A stretch of 64,000 bases of DNA from Hydrogenophaga sp. (GCA_016741995.1 JACVCO010000016.1:1-64000), one strand, 5' to 3'; positions 17,331 to 26,742 are shown, counted from the stretch's first letter. Numbers and translations: made by a program. The notes: a model not told the origin generated them from the sequence alone.

Positions 17331-18972
17331 CGCCGCCACCGGGCGGGCTGCCTTCACCACCCTCGGCGCGGGTCGCGCCATTGGGCTTGCGGCGACGGCG
17401 GCGGCGCTTCTTCGCCGGTGCGGGTTCGCCTTCGGCGCCCGCGGGAGCGCCCTCCCCCCCCACCTCGTCATCGCCTTCATCGGCATCCCCATCGGTATCG
17501 GGGTCGCGCCAGCGCGGATCGGTCTCGGGCGCAGCGCTGGCGGGGTGGTCGGGGTCGCCGCGCTTGACACGCCGGGCCCGGGGCGCGCCCTTGCCGGCGT
17601 TGCGCTGCGCATCCACCATGTCCTGGCGGCGCTCATCGCTCGCGGTGCTGAAGGTTTCCCACCAGTGTGCGAGTTCCTCCTCGCATTCGCCCACCTGGGC
17701 GCGCAGGCGCAGGAAATCGAAGCCGGCGCGAAAGCGCGGTTGCTCCACGAGCGAGAACACACTGCTGCCGCTGCGCTTGTCGAAGCGCGGCTGCATGAGC
17801 CAGATCTCGCGCATGTCGGCGCCCAGCTTGCCGCGGCCCGACACATCGCCGATGCGCGCATCGAAGGCTTCGTCGATCGCGTCCTGCAGCGCGGCGAAGG
17901 CCGGCACCGGCTTGTGGCCGGGGCGCGATTCGAGGCGGCGTTCCCAGCCGCGGCGCACGTCGGCCCACAGCACACAGGCCAGCAGGAAGCTCGGCGCCAC
18001 CGGCTTGCCTTCACCCACACGGCGGTCGGTGTCCTGCAGAGCCAGCTGCACGAAGGGGTCGTCGGCGCGCTGCACGATCACGTCGAGAAGCGGGTAGATG
18101 CCACGGCCCAGGCCGAGCGCCTTGAGTTGCGCGACGCTGGCCAGCGCGTGGCCGGTCTGGAGCAGCTTGAGCATCTCGTCGAACAGGCGGCTCTGCGGCA
18201 CCTCCTGCAGCAGCGGCAGGCAGGCCTGCAGCGGATCACGCGTTTTCGCTTCGAGCTTGAAGCCCAAGTGGGCCAGCTTGGCCGCGAAGCGCGTGGCGCG
18301 GATGATGCGCACCGGGTCTTCGCGGTAGCGCGTGGCGGCATCGCCGATCATGCGCAGCTGCTTTTTCTGCGCGTCGCGGATGCCGTGGTGGAAATCGACC
18401 ACGGTCTGCGTCTCGGGGTCGTAGTACATGGCATTGACCGAGAAGTCACGGCGCGCCGCGTCCTGCTCGATCGGGCCCCAGACGTTGTCGCGCAACACGC
18501 GCCCGCTCGCATCCACCGCGTGCTTCATGCCCGAGAGTTCGCCCTTGCTGGTGCGCTCGTTGCCAGCCACCTGCTCGGCGTCGGCCGAGTCGAGGTAGGC
18601 GCGGAAGGTGGAGACCTCGATCACCTCGTGCTCGCGGCCACGGCCGTAGACCACATGCACGATGCGGAAGCGCCGGCCGATGATGAAGGCGCGGCGGAAC
18701 AGGCCTTTGACCTGCTCGGGCGTGGCGTTGGTGGCGACGTCGAAATCCTTGGGGCGCAGGCCGAGCAGCAGGTCGCGCACGGCGCCGCCGACGATGTAGG
18801 CCTCGAAGCCGGCCTGCTTGAGCGTGCGCACCACGTCGAGCGCGCGTTGGTCCACGAGTTTCGGGTCGATGCCGTGCACGCTGGCCGGCACGTCCTCGCG
18901 CTTGCCGAAGCGCGCGCTCGCGCGGGTGCGGCCGGATTTGCCCAGCAGCTTGTCGATGAATTTCTTGATCAT
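17317..18972 (-). CDS. pcnB: Polynucleotide adenylyltransferase (poly(A) polymerase I)
   Basis: This enzyme adds 3' poly(A) tails that mark RNA for decay. The nucleotidyltransferase core is visible as AYIVGGAVRDLLLGLRPKDF, DVATNATPEQVKGLFRRAFI, and REHEVIEVSTFRAYL. The RNA and head domain follows (TRYREDPVRIIRATRFAAKL). At 551 residues it is longer than the E. coli protein because of a disordered, strongly basic C-terminal tail with a run of arginines (KKRRRRRRK). The start MIKKFIDKLLGK matches beta-proteobacterial homologues. The gene overlaps the upstream HAD gene and folK downstream by a few bases, forming one transcription unit. Confidence 0.95.
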   Translation of the reverse strand: MIKKFIDKLLGKSGRTRASARFGKREDVPASVHGIDPKLVDQRALDVVRTLKQAGFEAYIVGGAVRDLLLGLRPKDFDVATNATPEQVKGLFRRAFIIGRRFRIVHVVYGRGREHEVIEVSTFRAYLDSADAEQVAGNERTSKGELSGMKHAVDASGRVLRDNVWGPIEQDAARRDFSVNAMYYDPETQTVVDFHHGIRDAQKKQLRMIGDAATRYREDPVRIIRATRFAAKLAHLGFKLEAKTRDPLQACLPLLQEVPQSRLFDEMLKLLQTGHALASVAQLKALGLGRGIYPLLDVIVQRADDPFVQLALQDTDRRVGEGKPVAPSFLLACVLWADVRRGWERRLESRPGHKPVPAFAALQDAIDEAFDARIGDVSGRGKLGADMREIWLMQPRFDKRSGSSVFSLVEQPRFRAGFDFLRLRAQVGECEEELAHWWETFSTASDERRQDMVDAQRNAGKGAPRARRVKRGDPDHPASAAPETDPRWRDPDTDGDADEGDDEVGGEGAPAGAEGEPAPAKKRRRRRRKPNGATRAEGGEGSPPGGGDAAP

Positions 18973-19655
18973 TCGAAGAGGTTCAGGAGGCGCCAGCCGC
19001 GCTGCTGCGCGAGGGTGGCAAGGCGCTCGTCGGGGTTGGTGGCCACCGGTTCGTTCACCTTCTCGAGCAGCGGCAGGTCGTTCATCGAGTCGCTGTAGAA
19101 GGTGGTGTGCGCCAGATCGGACCAGCGCAGGCCGCGATCGGCGAGCCATTGTTCCACACGGGTGATCTTGCCCTCGCGGAACGAGGGCACTCCCACGATG
19201 GCGCCGGTGTATTCGCCCCGTGGGTCGGTCTCGAGATCGATGGCGATCAGGTGCTCGACGCCGAAGGCCCGGGCGATGGGTTGTGTAACGAAAGCGTTGG
19301 TGGCGGTGACGATGACCACCGTGTCACCCGCGTCCTGGTGGCGGCGCACCAGGGCCCGCGCGGGCTCGGAGATGGCGGGGCGGATCACCTCGGCCATGAA
19401 GCGCTCGTGCGCGCGCCGGCTTTCGGCCAGGCCGCGCTCGCGCACCGCACCGGTGGCGAAGCGCACGTAGTCGTGGATGTCGAGCGTGCCGGCCTTGTAG
19501 GCGGCGTAGTAGCCGTCGTTGGCGCGGCGGAAGGCGTCGGCGTCGCGCCAGCCCAGGCGCACGGTGAACTCGCCCCAGGCGTGGTCGGAGTCCAGGGGCA
19601 GCAGGGTGTGGTCGAGATCGAAGAGGGCGAGTCGCATGGAGGGGTGCCCGCTCAT
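18969..19655 (-). CDS. HAD-IB family phosphatase (SerB-like)
   Basis: A haloacid dehalogenase superfamily phosphohydrolase of the IB subfamily, 228 residues. The catalytic DxDxT motif is ALFDLDHTLLPLDSD. Motif II is VIVTATNAFVT and motif IV is FYSDSMNDLPLLEKV. Homologues include SerB-like phosphatases acting on small phosphate esters; the substrate is not known. The ATG at 19655 was chosen because it overlaps the hda stop by four bases and has GGAAG upstream; an in-frame ATG at 19637 also exists. The gene sits between hda and pcnB, a conserved order in Burkholderiales. Confidence 0.87.
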   Translation of the reverse strand: MSGHPSMRLALFDLDHTLLPLDSDHAWGEFTVRLGWRDADAFRRANDGYYAAYKAGTLDIHDYVRFATGAVRERGLAESRRAHERFMAEVIRPAISEPARALVRRHQDAGDTVVIVTATNAFVTQPIARAFGVEHLIAIDLETDPRGEYTGAIVGVPSFREGKITRVEQWLADRGLRWSDLAHTTFYSDSMNDLPLLEKVNEPVATNPDERLATLAQQRGWRLLNLFE

Positions 19656-20359
19656 TCGTCTTCCAGCATGGATTTGATGAGCGGGATGGTGATCGCGCGC
19701 TGCGTGCGCAGCGCGTAGCCGTCGAGCCGTTCGAGCAGCAGCATGAGGCTGGAGAGGTCGCGCGAGAAGCGCTTGAGCATGAAGTCCATCACCTCGTCGC
19801 CGAGGAAGACGCCACGCTCGTCGGCGGCGCGGCGCAGCACGGAGCGGCGCTCGGCCTCGCCGAGCGCGCGCAACTGGAACACATGGCCCCAGCCAAGGCG
19901 GGTGCGCAGGTCCTCGCGCAGCAGCAGGTCGGCCGGCGGGCGGTCGCTCGCGGCGAGCACCCAGCGCGCGGGGCCGTGCGCCGGGCTCTGGGCATTGACG
20001 AACCAGTTGAAGGCCGTGGCCTGCTGGGCAGCGGTGTAGAGCTGCACGTCGTCGAGCAGCACGGCTTCCCAGCGCTCGTCGAAATCGGGCGGATCGAAGG
20101 TGGACGCGTCCATCCAGCCCACGGGCGAGCCGTGATCGCGCAGCGCCTCGCGCACCGCGCGCAGCAGGTGGGTCTTGCCACTGCCGCCCTCGCCCCACAG
20201 GAAGGTGGGCACGGGCGATCGCATCGGGTTGCCGGCCCAGAGCCGCAGGTGGTCGAGCGCGGCCTCGTTGCCCACGGCCACAAAGTTCTCCAGCGTGGGC
20301 AGCGGCGCGAGGCCGATGTCCAGCGCGAGCTGCTTCATGGGCTGGGCGGGCGTGTTCAT
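19652..20359 (-). CDS. hda: DnaA regulatory inactivator Hda
   Basis: Hda works with the sliding clamp to stimulate ATP hydrolysis on DnaA and so prevents re-initiation of replication. The 235-residue protein has an N-terminal clamp-binding motif (QLALDIG at residues 10-16). The DnaA-type AAA+ domain shows Walker A WGEGGSGKTHLL, Walker B AVLLDDVQLY and the sensor-like AASDRPP. The C-terminal helices end in IPLIKSMLEDE. An in-frame ATG eight codons in is an alternative start. The ATG at 20359 overlaps the stop of the upstream permease gene by four bases. Confidence 0.93.
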   Translation of the reverse strand: MNTPAQPMKQLALDIGLAPLPTLENFVAVGNEAALDHLRLWAGNPMRSPVPTFLWGEGGSGKTHLLRAVREALRDHGSPVGWMDASTFDPPDFDERWEAVLLDDVQLYTAAQQATAFNWFVNAQSPAHGPARWVLAASDRPPADLLLREDLRTRLGWGHVFQLRALGEAERRSVLRRAADERGVFLGDEVMDFMLKRFSRDLSSLMLLLERLDGYALRTQRAITIPLIKSMLEDE

Positions 20360-21453
20360 GGCAGCCGGGGTGGCTCGCTGCGGCTCGCGGGCGCCTTGAG
20401 GTACAGGTCGCTCGCCAGGTACTGGCGCTTGAGGCGGCGCACCGCCACCAGCAGCACGGCGCTGGCCGGCAGGGCGATGAGCACGCCCACGAAACCGAAC
20501 AGGTGGCCGAAGGCCAGCAGCGCGAAGATGACCGCGATCGGGTGCAGGCCGATGGCTTTGCCCACCAGGCGGGGCGTGAGGTACAGGCTCTCGACCACCT
20601 GGCCGACCATGTACACCGCCACCACCATCAGCACGCCGACGAAGGACTGGAACTCCAGCAACGCGGCCAGCACCGCCAGCACCATGCCCAGGCCGAAGCC
20701 CAGGTAGGGCACGAACACGGCCAGGCCGGTGAACACGCCGATGGGCAAGGCCAGGTTCAACCCCACGAGGGCGAGCCCGGCCGCGTAGTACACGGCGAGC
20801 ACGCCCATCACGAGCAACTGGCCGCGCAGGTACTGCCCGAGCACGCCGTCCGTTTCGTCCAGGAAGCCCTGCACCGTCTCGCGCCAGCGCGGCGGGATCA
20901 GGGCCTTGCCGCGCCCCACGATCGCGCGCCAGTCGATCAGCAGGTAGAACGCCACGATGGGCATGAGGAACAGGTTGCCGAACAGCGCGGCCAGCGCGCT
21001 GCCACCGATGCGCAGCGAGGACAGCAGGCCCGCGATCAGCTCGCTTTCCTTGCCGCTGACGAGCAGCGAGAACCAGCGCCCGACCTGTTCCACGTTGATC
21101 TGCAGGTGCATGCCGAAGCGCGCCGCGAGCGGCTTGATCAGGCCGTTCAGGCGTTCCAGCAGCGCGGGCACCTGGTCCTTGAGCAGGGGCACTTGCTGGG
21201 TGATCACGGGCACGATGAGCAGCACCACCGCCAGCATCACCGTCATCAGCAGCGCGATCGCCAGCCCGGCGCCGAGCCAGCGCGGCACACGCCGTGCGGC
21301 CCAGCGCTCGACCAGCGGGTGCAGCGCATAGGCCATGCCCAGCGCCAGCAGGAACGGCATGAGCACCGGCGACAGCAGCGTGAGCAGCAGGACGGCGACC
21401 AGCGCGATGGCGAGCCAGGCGATGGTGCGGAGCTGGGTGGGAGTGAAGGTCAT
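20356..21453 (-). CDS. AI-2E family transporter (PerM-like)
   Basis: A 365-residue polytopic membrane protein of the AI-2E/UPF0118 family. It has about eight hydrophobic segments, a large extracytoplasmic loop (around residues 95-150) and the conserved region YLGFGLGMVLAVLAALLEFQ. Members export autoinducer-2 or act as Na+/H+ antiporters or permeases of unknown substrate; family membership alone does not decide this. It heads the minus-strand unit AI-2E, hda, HAD, pcnB, folK, each gene overlapping the next. It is divergent from purM. Confidence 0.88.
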   Translation of the reverse strand: MTFTPTQLRTIAWLAIALVAVLLLTLLSPVLMPFLLALGMAYALHPLVERWAARRVPRWLGAGLAIALLMTVMLAVVLLIVPVITQQVPLLKDQVPALLERLNGLIKPLAARFGMHLQINVEQVGRWFSLLVSGKESELIAGLLSSLRIGGSALAALFGNLFLMPIVAFYLLIDWRAIVGRGKALIPPRWRETVQGFLDETDGVLGQYLRGQLLVMGVLAVYYAAGLALVGLNLALPIGVFTGLAVFVPYLGFGLGMVLAVLAALLEFQSFVGVLMVVAVYMVGQVVESLYLTPRLVGKAIGLHPIAVIFALLAFGHLFGFVGVLIALPASAVLLVAVRRLKRQYLASDLYLKAPASRSEPPRLP

Positions 21454-21537
21454 GGTGCGAGGCTCGGCCAGGGGCGGATCGCCCCGGGGGCAAGCCCGTA
21501 AAATCCGGTTCCAGATTCTATCGGCCGCCCCCCACAC

Positions 21538-22569
21538 ATGAGCTCCACCCCCCTGTCCTACAAAGACGCCGGCGTCGATATCGACGCGGGCGATGCCCTG
21601 GTCGAACGCATCAAACCGCTGGCGAAGAAAACCATGCGCGAGGGCGTGCTGGCCGGCATCGGCGGCTTCGGCGCGCTGTTCGAGGTGCCCAAGCGCTACA
21701 AAGAACCGGTGCTGGTGAGCGGCACCGACGGCGTTGGCACCAAGCTCAAGCTGGCCTTCGAGTGGAACATGCACGACACCGTGGGCATCGACCTGGTCGG
21801 CATGAGCGTGAACGACGTGCTGGTACAGGGCGCCGAGCCGCTGTTCTTCCTCGACTACTTCGCCTGCGGCAAGCTCGACGTGGACACCGCGGCCGCGGTG
21901 GTCGGCGGCATTGCCAGGGGCTGCGAGCTCTCGGGCTGCGCCCTGATCGGTGGTGAAACCGCCGAGATGCCCGGCATGTACCCCGCGGGCGAGTACGACC
22001 TGGCCGGTTTCTGTGTCGGCGCGGTCGAAAAATCGAAGATCCTCACCGGCCAGAACGTGGCCGAGGGCGACGTGGTGCTGGGCTTGGCGTCGCACGGCGT
22101 GCACTCCAACGGTTTCTCCCTGGTGCGCAAGTGCATTGAACGCGCCGGCGCCAACCTGCCCGCCTCGCTCGACGGCCAGCCCTTTCGCGAGGCCGTCATG
22201 AAGCCCACCCGCCTGTACGTGAAGAACGTGCTGGCCGCGCTGCAGCAGCACCCCATCAAGGCCCTGGCCCACATCACCGGCGGTGGCCTGCTGGAGAACA
22301 TCCCGCGCGTGCTGCCCGACGCCCTCGCCGCCCACCTCACCAAGGGCAGCTGGCCGCAGACCGAGCTCTTCGCCTGGCTGCAGAAGACCGCGGGCATCGA
22401 CGACATCGAGATGAACCGCACCTTCAACAACGGCATCGGCATGGTGGTGGTGATCGCCGCCGACCAGGCCGAGGCCTGCGCCGCCACGCTGCGCGGCCTG
22501 GGTGAGTCGGTACACACCATCGGCCGCATCGCGCCGCGCGGCCAGGGCGCGGCCGTGGTCGTCGCCTGA
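21538..22569 (+). CDS. purM: Phosphoribosylformylglycinamidine cyclo-ligase (AIR synthetase)
   Basis: PurM makes aminoimidazole ribonucleotide from FGAM and ATP in purine synthesis. The 343-residue length is normal. Diagnostic blocks are [95 protein letters not shown] and [24 protein letters not shown] at 21499-21504 is a candidate -10 element about 34 bases before the ATG; no good -35 is seen. The gene is divergent from the AI-2E permease. Confidence 0.97.
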   Translation: MSSTPLSYKDAGVDIDAGDALVERIKPLAKKTMREGVLAGIGGFGALFEVPKRYKEPVLVSGTDGVGTKLKLAFEWNMHDTVGIDLVGMSVNDVLVQGAEPLFFLDYFACGKLDVDTAAAVVGGIARGCELSGCALIGGETAEMPGMYPAGEYDLAGFCVGAVEKSKILTGQNVAEGDVVLGLASHGVHSNGFSLVRKCIERAGANLPASLDGQPFREAVMKPTRLYVKNVLAALQQHPIKALAHITGGGLLENIPRVLPDALAAHLTKGSWPQTELFAWLQKTAGIDDIEMNRTFNNGIGMVVVIAADQAEACAATLRGLGESVHTIGRIAPRGQGAAVVVA

Positions 22570-22582
22570 TCCAGCCCCGTGC

Positions 22583-23215
22583 TCAGGTGATGTCTTCGGA
22601 CATCACCACGCGCACGCCGGGCGTGGCGGTCAGCGCGGCGTCGATCAGCGCACGGGCAATCGCCTCGGCCTGCACCACACGCCAGCGCCGCGGCAGCAGC
22701 GGCCCCACCGCCTGCAAAAGCTGAACCAGCGCGCGTTCGCGCGGCCGGTTCTCGATGCGATCGCCACCGATGAGGCCGGGACGCACGAATGTGAGCGAGG
22801 GATAGCCCAGCGCCAGCAGGTCGCGCTCGGTCTCGCCCTTGGTGCGCGAATAAAACACGCGCGAGCGCAGATCGGCCCCGAGGGCGGAGTTGAAGGCGTA
22901 GGCCTGCGCGCCGCGGCGCAGCGCCAGCGCGGCCACCCGCAGCGGCAGGTCGTGGTCCACGCGGTAGAAGGCCTCGCGGGTGCCGGCGGTCTTGATGGTG
23001 GTGCCGATGGTGCACACCACGGCATTGACGCCCCACCAATCGGCCTGCTCCGGCAGGCGCTCGAAATCGACCACCGGATTGAGCAGCTTCGGGTGGGTGG
23101 GCAGCGCGCGGCGCGTGGGTGCCACCACCTGGCCCACCAGCGGGTGGGTCAAGGCCAGGCGCAGTGCGTGGCTGCCCACGAGGCCGGTGGCCCCGGCCAC
23201 CATGAGGGTCTTCAT
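22583..23215 (-). CDS. NAD(P)H-binding Rossmann-fold protein
   Basis: A 210-residue atypical SDR of the NAD(P)-binding, nucleoside-diphosphate-sugar-epimerase-like group. The dinucleotide motif is VAGATGLVGSHALRLAL. Later conserved parts are VNAVVCTIGTTIKTAGTREA, the YxxxK-like FYSRTKGETE and FVRPGLIGG. Homologues are usually called oxidoreductase or HTATIP2-like. No specific substrate can be named. It is convergent with purM and lies 31 bases downstream of the SirB1-like gene on the same strand. Confidence 0.8.
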   Translation of the reverse strand: MKTLMVAGATGLVGSHALRLALTHPLVGQVVAPTRRALPTHPKLLNPVVDFERLPEQADWWGVNAVVCTIGTTIKTAGTREAFYRVDHDLPLRVAALALRRGAQAYAFNSALGADLRSRVFYSRTKGETERDLLALGYPSLTFVRPGLIGGDRIENRPRERALVQLLQAVGPLLPRRWRVVQAEAIARALIDAALTATPGVRVVMSEDIT

Positions 23216-23246
23216 CGCGAAGCTCCGGGCGCCTGCATCGTGCGCA

Positions 23247-24104
23247 TCAGTTCAGCGCGCGGCGCAGTTCCTGCAAGCGCTGCTCGACCGCCTCGCGTTC
23301 CAGTGCGTCGTCGGCGTGCTCGACGAAGGTTTCGAGGTCTTCGACGGCATGGCGCAGGTCGCCCAGCTCGGCCCAGGCCAGGCCACGGTCGCGGTACTCG
23401 ATCCAGGCCTCGGGCTGCAACACGATGAGGCGGTCCTGCACCGCCACGAGGCGCAGCCAGTCCTCTTGGGTGCGGTGGATTTCCTTGAGGTTGCGCAGCA
23501 TGCGCGCGAGGATCTCGCGCGGCGTAGCCGCCTGCAGGTACAGGCCCACGGGCACATCGAAGTCGTCGATGAGGCCCTTGCGCCGCTTGTAGGGCTCGAG
23601 GCGTTCGGACAGATCCTCGCGGCTGAGCGATTGCCCGGTGAACGGGTCGATCACCACCTGCCCGTTGGGCAGGTTGATCTTGATCATGAAGTGCCCGGGG
23701 AAATTGACACCACGGGCCTTCAGACCCAGCCCTTGCGCGAGTTCGAGCCAGAGCACGGCCAGCGAGATCGGGATGCCGCGGCGCGTGCGCAGCACGGCGT
23801 TGAGGTAGCTGTTGTCGGGGTCGTAGTAGTTGTTGACGTTGCCGCCAAACCCCATGTCGCGAAAGAAGAACTGGTTGAGCACGCGCAGCCGTTGCAGCGC
23901 GCCCGCGTCTTCCGGGCATCGGCGCTTGACGCGCGCCAGCATCTGGTCGACGTCGCCCAGCACCTGCTGCACATCCAGATCGGGGTACTCGTCCTGCGCG
24001 ATCGAGGCAGCCGCTTCGAACAGCGGCAACACGTCGTCGTCGCGCACAAGCGACGCGAAATAGCCGAGGGGCGTGGGTGCGCTGAAGTCGAGGGTGAACG
24101 CCAT
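23247..24104 (-). CDS. SirB1 family protein (transglutaminase-like with TPR-like tail)
   Basis: A 285-residue protein of the SirB1/YchA family. The N-terminal two thirds hold the transglutaminase-like core 2 domain: YYDPDNSYLNAVLRTRRGIP, ISLAVLWLELAQGLGLKARG, and VNFPGHFMIKI with the conserved His. The catalytic Cys of true transglutaminases is absent at the expected place, where ISLAVLW is found. The C-terminal third is TPR-like (EAWIEYRDRGLAWAELGDLR). The cellular role is unknown. It follows murJ with a 32-base gap. Confidence 0.85.
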   Translation of the reverse strand: MAFTLDFSAPTPLGYFASLVRDDDVLPLFEAAASIAQDEYPDLDVQQVLGDVDQMLARVKRRCPEDAGALQRLRVLNQFFFRDMGFGGNVNNYYDPDNSYLNAVLRTRRGIPISLAVLWLELAQGLGLKARGVNFPGHFMIKINLPNGQVVIDPFTGQSLSREDLSERLEPYKRRKGLIDDFDVPVGLYLQAATPREILARMLRNLKEIHRTQEDWLRLVAVQDRLIVLQPEAWIEYRDRGLAWAELGDLRHAVEDLETFVEHADDALEREAVEQRLQELRRALN

Positions 24105-24136
24105 GGGGTCGGACCGGCGGTGAGCGACAGGCCGGC

Positions 24137-25702
24137 TTATTGTCGGACGAACTGGCGCAAGTTCAAACCGGACAGCACCAGGGTACCGAAGTACACCGCG
24201 CCGGCACCCACCACGCACAGCGCCAGCAACCCCACCCGGGTGAGCGCCGCGCCCTGGAAACCCAGCCAGGCCACGTGCGATGCGGCCCAGGTGAGAAACA
24301 CCGCCAGCAACGCGCTGGCGGCGAGCACCTGCAGCCCGAACCGCGCCCACCCCGGTGACGGGCGGTAGGCCCCGCGGCGCACCAGCCCCACCAACAGGAA
24401 CAGGGCGTTGACCAGCGCCCCCAGGCCGATGGCCAGCGCCAGGCCGGCGTGCGCCAGGTACGGCACCAGCACAACGTTGAGCAACTGCGTAAGGATCAGC
24501 ACGCCGATGGCGATCTTCACGGGCGTGCGGATGTCCTGGCGGGCGTAGAAGCCGGGCGCCAGTACCTTGATCGCCACCAGGCCGATCAGGCCGGCGCCGT
24601 AGCCCATCAAGGCCAGGGCGGTCTGCTGCACGTCGCCCGCGCTGAAGCGGCCGTACTGGTAGAGCACCGCCGCCAGGGGCTGCGCGAAGGTGAGCAAGGC
24701 CACCGAACAGGGCACGGCCAGCAGCACCACCAGCCGCAGGCCCCAGTCGAGCAGGCCGCTGTAGCGGGAGGCGTCGTCCGCCGCCTGGGCTGCCGCGAGC
24801 TGCGGCAGCAGCACCACACCCAGCGCCACGCCCAGCAGCGCGGTGGGGAACTCCATCAGCCGATCGGCGTAGGTCAGCCAGCTCACGCTGCCCACGGCCA
24901 GGTAAGAGGCAATCTGCGTGTTGATCAGCAACGAGAGCTGCGCCACGCTCACCCCCAGCAGCGCTGGCAGCATGAGCGTGAGGACGCGGCGCGTGCCGGG
25001 ATGCGCCCAGGCGGCCTTGAACGCCCCCCAACCGAAGCCGATCCGCGGCCACAGGCCGATGCGCCGCAGCGCGGGAATCTGCACGCCCAGTTGCAGCACG
25101 CCGCCCAGCAACACCCCGCTGGCCATGGCATAGATGGGTTGAATGCCCAGCGAGGCGAACCAGGGCGCGCCCAGCCATGCCGCGGCAATCATCGCCACGT
25201 TGAGCAGCACCGGGGTGGCCGCCGGCACGGCAAAGCGCCGCCAGGTGTTGAGCACGCCCGCGGCCAGCGCCACGAAGGACATGAACCCGATGTAGGGGAA
25301 CATCCAGCGCGTCATGACGACCGCCGTCTCGAAACCCTCGGGCGATTGCTTCAGGCCCGCCGCCATCGCATAGACCAGCACCGGCGCCCCCACCACGCCC
25401 AGCACGCAAGTGACGAGCAGCGCCCAGGCCAGCACGGTGGCGATCTGGTCGACCAGTTCCCGGGTGGCCTCGTCGCCCTCTTTCTCGCGGGTGCCGGCCA
25501 GCACCGGCACGAAGGCCTGGCTGAACGCGCCTTCGGCGAACAGCCGGCGCAGCAGGTTGGGGATGCGAAAGGCGACGTTGAAGGCGTCGGTGAGTGCGCT
25601 GGCACCGAACGTGGCGGCCATCAACAGCTCGCGCACCAGCCCGGTGATGCGCGAGGCCAGTGTCAGCAGGGATACCAGGGAGGCGGACTTGAACAGCGAC
25701 AC
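24137..25702 (-). CDS. murJ: Lipid II flippase MurJ
   Basis: MurJ moves lipid II across the inner membrane for peptidoglycan synthesis. The 521-residue protein has about fourteen hydrophobic segments and conserved stretches such as SLVSLLTLASRITGLVREL, FGASALTDAFNVAFRIPNLL, RRLFAEGAFSQAFVPVL and YADRLMEFPTALLGVALGVV. It starts with GTG at 25702, giving the usual N-terminus MSLFKSASLVS. It is divergent from rpsT, as often seen in Burkholderiales. Confidence 0.96.
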   Translation of the reverse strand: MSLFKSASLVSLLTLASRITGLVRELLMAATFGASALTDAFNVAFRIPNLLRRLFAEGAFSQAFVPVLAGTREKEGDEATRELVDQIATVLAWALLVTCVLGVVGAPVLVYAMAAGLKQSPEGFETAVVMTRWMFPYIGFMSFVALAAGVLNTWRRFAVPAATPVLLNVAMIAAAWLGAPWFASLGIQPIYAMASGVLLGGVLQLGVQIPALRRIGLWPRIGFGWGAFKAAWAHPGTRRVLTLMLPALLGVSVAQLSLLINTQIASYLAVGSVSWLTYADRLMEFPTALLGVALGVVLLPQLAAAQAADDASRYSGLLDWGLRLVVLLAVPCSVALLTFAQPLAAVLYQYGRFSAGDVQQTALALMGYGAGLIGLVAIKVLAPGFYARQDIRTPVKIAIGVLILTQLLNVVLVPYLAHAGLALAIGLGALVNALFLLVGLVRRGAYRPSPGWARFGLQVLAASALLAVFLTWAASHVAWLGFQGAALTRVGLLALCVVGAGAVYFGTLVLSGLNLRQFVRQ

Positions 25703-25770
25703 GGCCCGGAGTGTAAGCGCGCCCTAACCGCCTTCTGGCGGGCTGGCCCAAGGCGCAAAGGCCGGCTGGC

Positions 25771-25776
25771 TATAAT
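25771..25776 (+). promoter_or_regulatory. -10 element of rpsT
   Basis: A perfect TATAAT lies about 45 bases before the rpsT start, in the murJ-rpsT divergent gap. The region 16-18 bases upstream has no good -35 match, so the promoter may depend on other contacts. Confidence 0.55.
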
Positions 25777-25821
25777 CGCGGGTTTTGCTGGCAACATCCA
25801 CAAACACTCAAGGAACACACC

Positions 25822-26118
25822 ATGGCCACCAAGCCGAAGAAAAAGAACCCCCGCCTGGCGTCGGGCCGCAAGCGCGCCCGCCAGGACGTCAAGCTCAACG
25901 CCGCCAACAGCTCGCTGCGCTCGAAGTACCGCACCGCGGTGAAGAACGTCGAGAAGGCCGTCGTCGCCGGCGACAAAGCCAAGGCGACCGAGCTGTTCGC
26001 CAAGATGCAGGCCGTTGTCGACACCATCGCCGACAAGGGCATCTTCCACAAGAACAAGGCCGCTCGCGACAAGAGCCGCCTGTCCACGAAGGTCAAGGGC
26101 CTGGCCGCTGCGGCCTGA
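25822..26118 (+). CDS. rpsT: 30S ribosomal protein S20
   Basis: S20 is a primary binding protein of 16S rRNA in the small subunit. The 98-residue, lysine- and arginine-rich sequence begins [20 protein letters not shown] and contains the family features [20 protein letters not shown] and [20 protein letters not shown]. The ribosome site AAGGA lies upstream of the ATG. It has its own -10 element and intrinsic terminator, so it is a single-gene unit. Confidence 0.97.
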   Translation: MATKPKKKNPRLASGRKRARQDVKLNAANSSLRSKYRTAVKNVEKAVVAGDKAKATELFAKMQAVVDTIADKGIFHKNKAARDKSRLSTKVKGLAAAA

Positions 26119-26192
26119 GCCTTTCAACCAGCCGCCCGGGCCCTGACACAGGGCCTGCCGTTTGAATCGGGTGCGCTGCCAGCAAAAGCAGG

Positions 26193-26220
26193 AAAGCCGT
26201 CGCAAGACGGCTTTTTTGTT
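26193..26220 (+). terminator. Intrinsic terminator of rpsT
   Basis: The stem AAAGCCGTC / GACGGCTTT with a GCAA tetraloop is followed by a T-run (TTTTTTGTT). It lies 75 bases after the rpsT stop and before the convergent DUF3579 gene. Confidence 0.85.
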
Positions 26221-26232
26221 GCCTGAACGGTT

Positions 26233-26550
26233 TCAGGGCCTGGGCAGATCGGGCAGCAGGCAGCCCTCGGCCAGCTGCAAGTCGTTGTCGCGCGCGAAGT
26301 TCATGCAGAAATCCCAGGCCATGGGCTCGGCTTCGCGCAGGTCGCTGTGCACCACCACGCACTTGATGCCGTTGATGACGTTGGGCACGCACCAGGGGGA
26401 ATAGCTCAGGTGGCTGCCTGGCTGGGCGCCGCCGGGCCGGAAGCTGCTCATCACGCCCGCCAGACGTTCGGCCCAGTCGCTCGGGCGAAAGGTGCGCCCA
26501 TCGCGGGTGAGCCCCTGGATGAACACTTGTTTGGGCGGGGATACGGCCAT
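26233..26550 (-). CDS. DUF3579 family protein
   Basis: A 105-residue protein of the DUF3579 family, found almost only in betaproteobacteria and often beside arginine genes. Recognisable parts are KQVFIQGLTRDGRTFRPSDW, AERLAGVMSSFRPGG, HLSYSPWCVPNVINGIKCVV and MAWDFCMNFARDNDLQLAEG. It has no signal peptide or membrane segment. The function is unknown. The start at MAVSPPKQVF fits family length. It is divergent from argD; the 271-base gap between them holds a 12-bp palindrome. Confidence 0.85.
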   Translation of the reverse strand: MAVSPPKQVFIQGLTRDGRTFRPSDWAERLAGVMSSFRPGGAQPGSHLSYSPWCVPNVINGIKCVVVHSDLREAEPMAWDFCMNFARDNDLQLAEGCLLPDLPRP

Positions 26551-26645
26551 CGGGTGGAGGGTAAGCCTTCGGATGGAAGGCCTGAGCAGAATTCGGACCA
26601 CCGCGGGCCCCGGGATCACCGGGCGGGCAGAGACCAAGAATTCTA

Positions 26646-26657
26646 TCTTATATAAGA
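26646..26657. promoter_or_regulatory. Perfect palindrome TCTTATATAAGA (second copy of the gntR-upstream site)
   Basis: This 12-bp perfect palindrome lies in an AT-rich island of an otherwise GC-rich gap between the DUF3579 gene and argD. It is identical to the one in the mdh-gntR gap at 51742-51753. It is 96 bases upstream of the DUF3579 start and 164 bases upstream of argD. It is a candidate GntR-type operator; no promoter could be placed on it with confidence. Confidence 0.5.
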
Positions 26658-26742
26658 CTCGGGAATACCCTCGTCCGTAGCCCACACCAGGGCAGATCGC
26701 AGCGATGCGGGTTCGTCATCGATGGCGCAGAAACCCTGTGCC

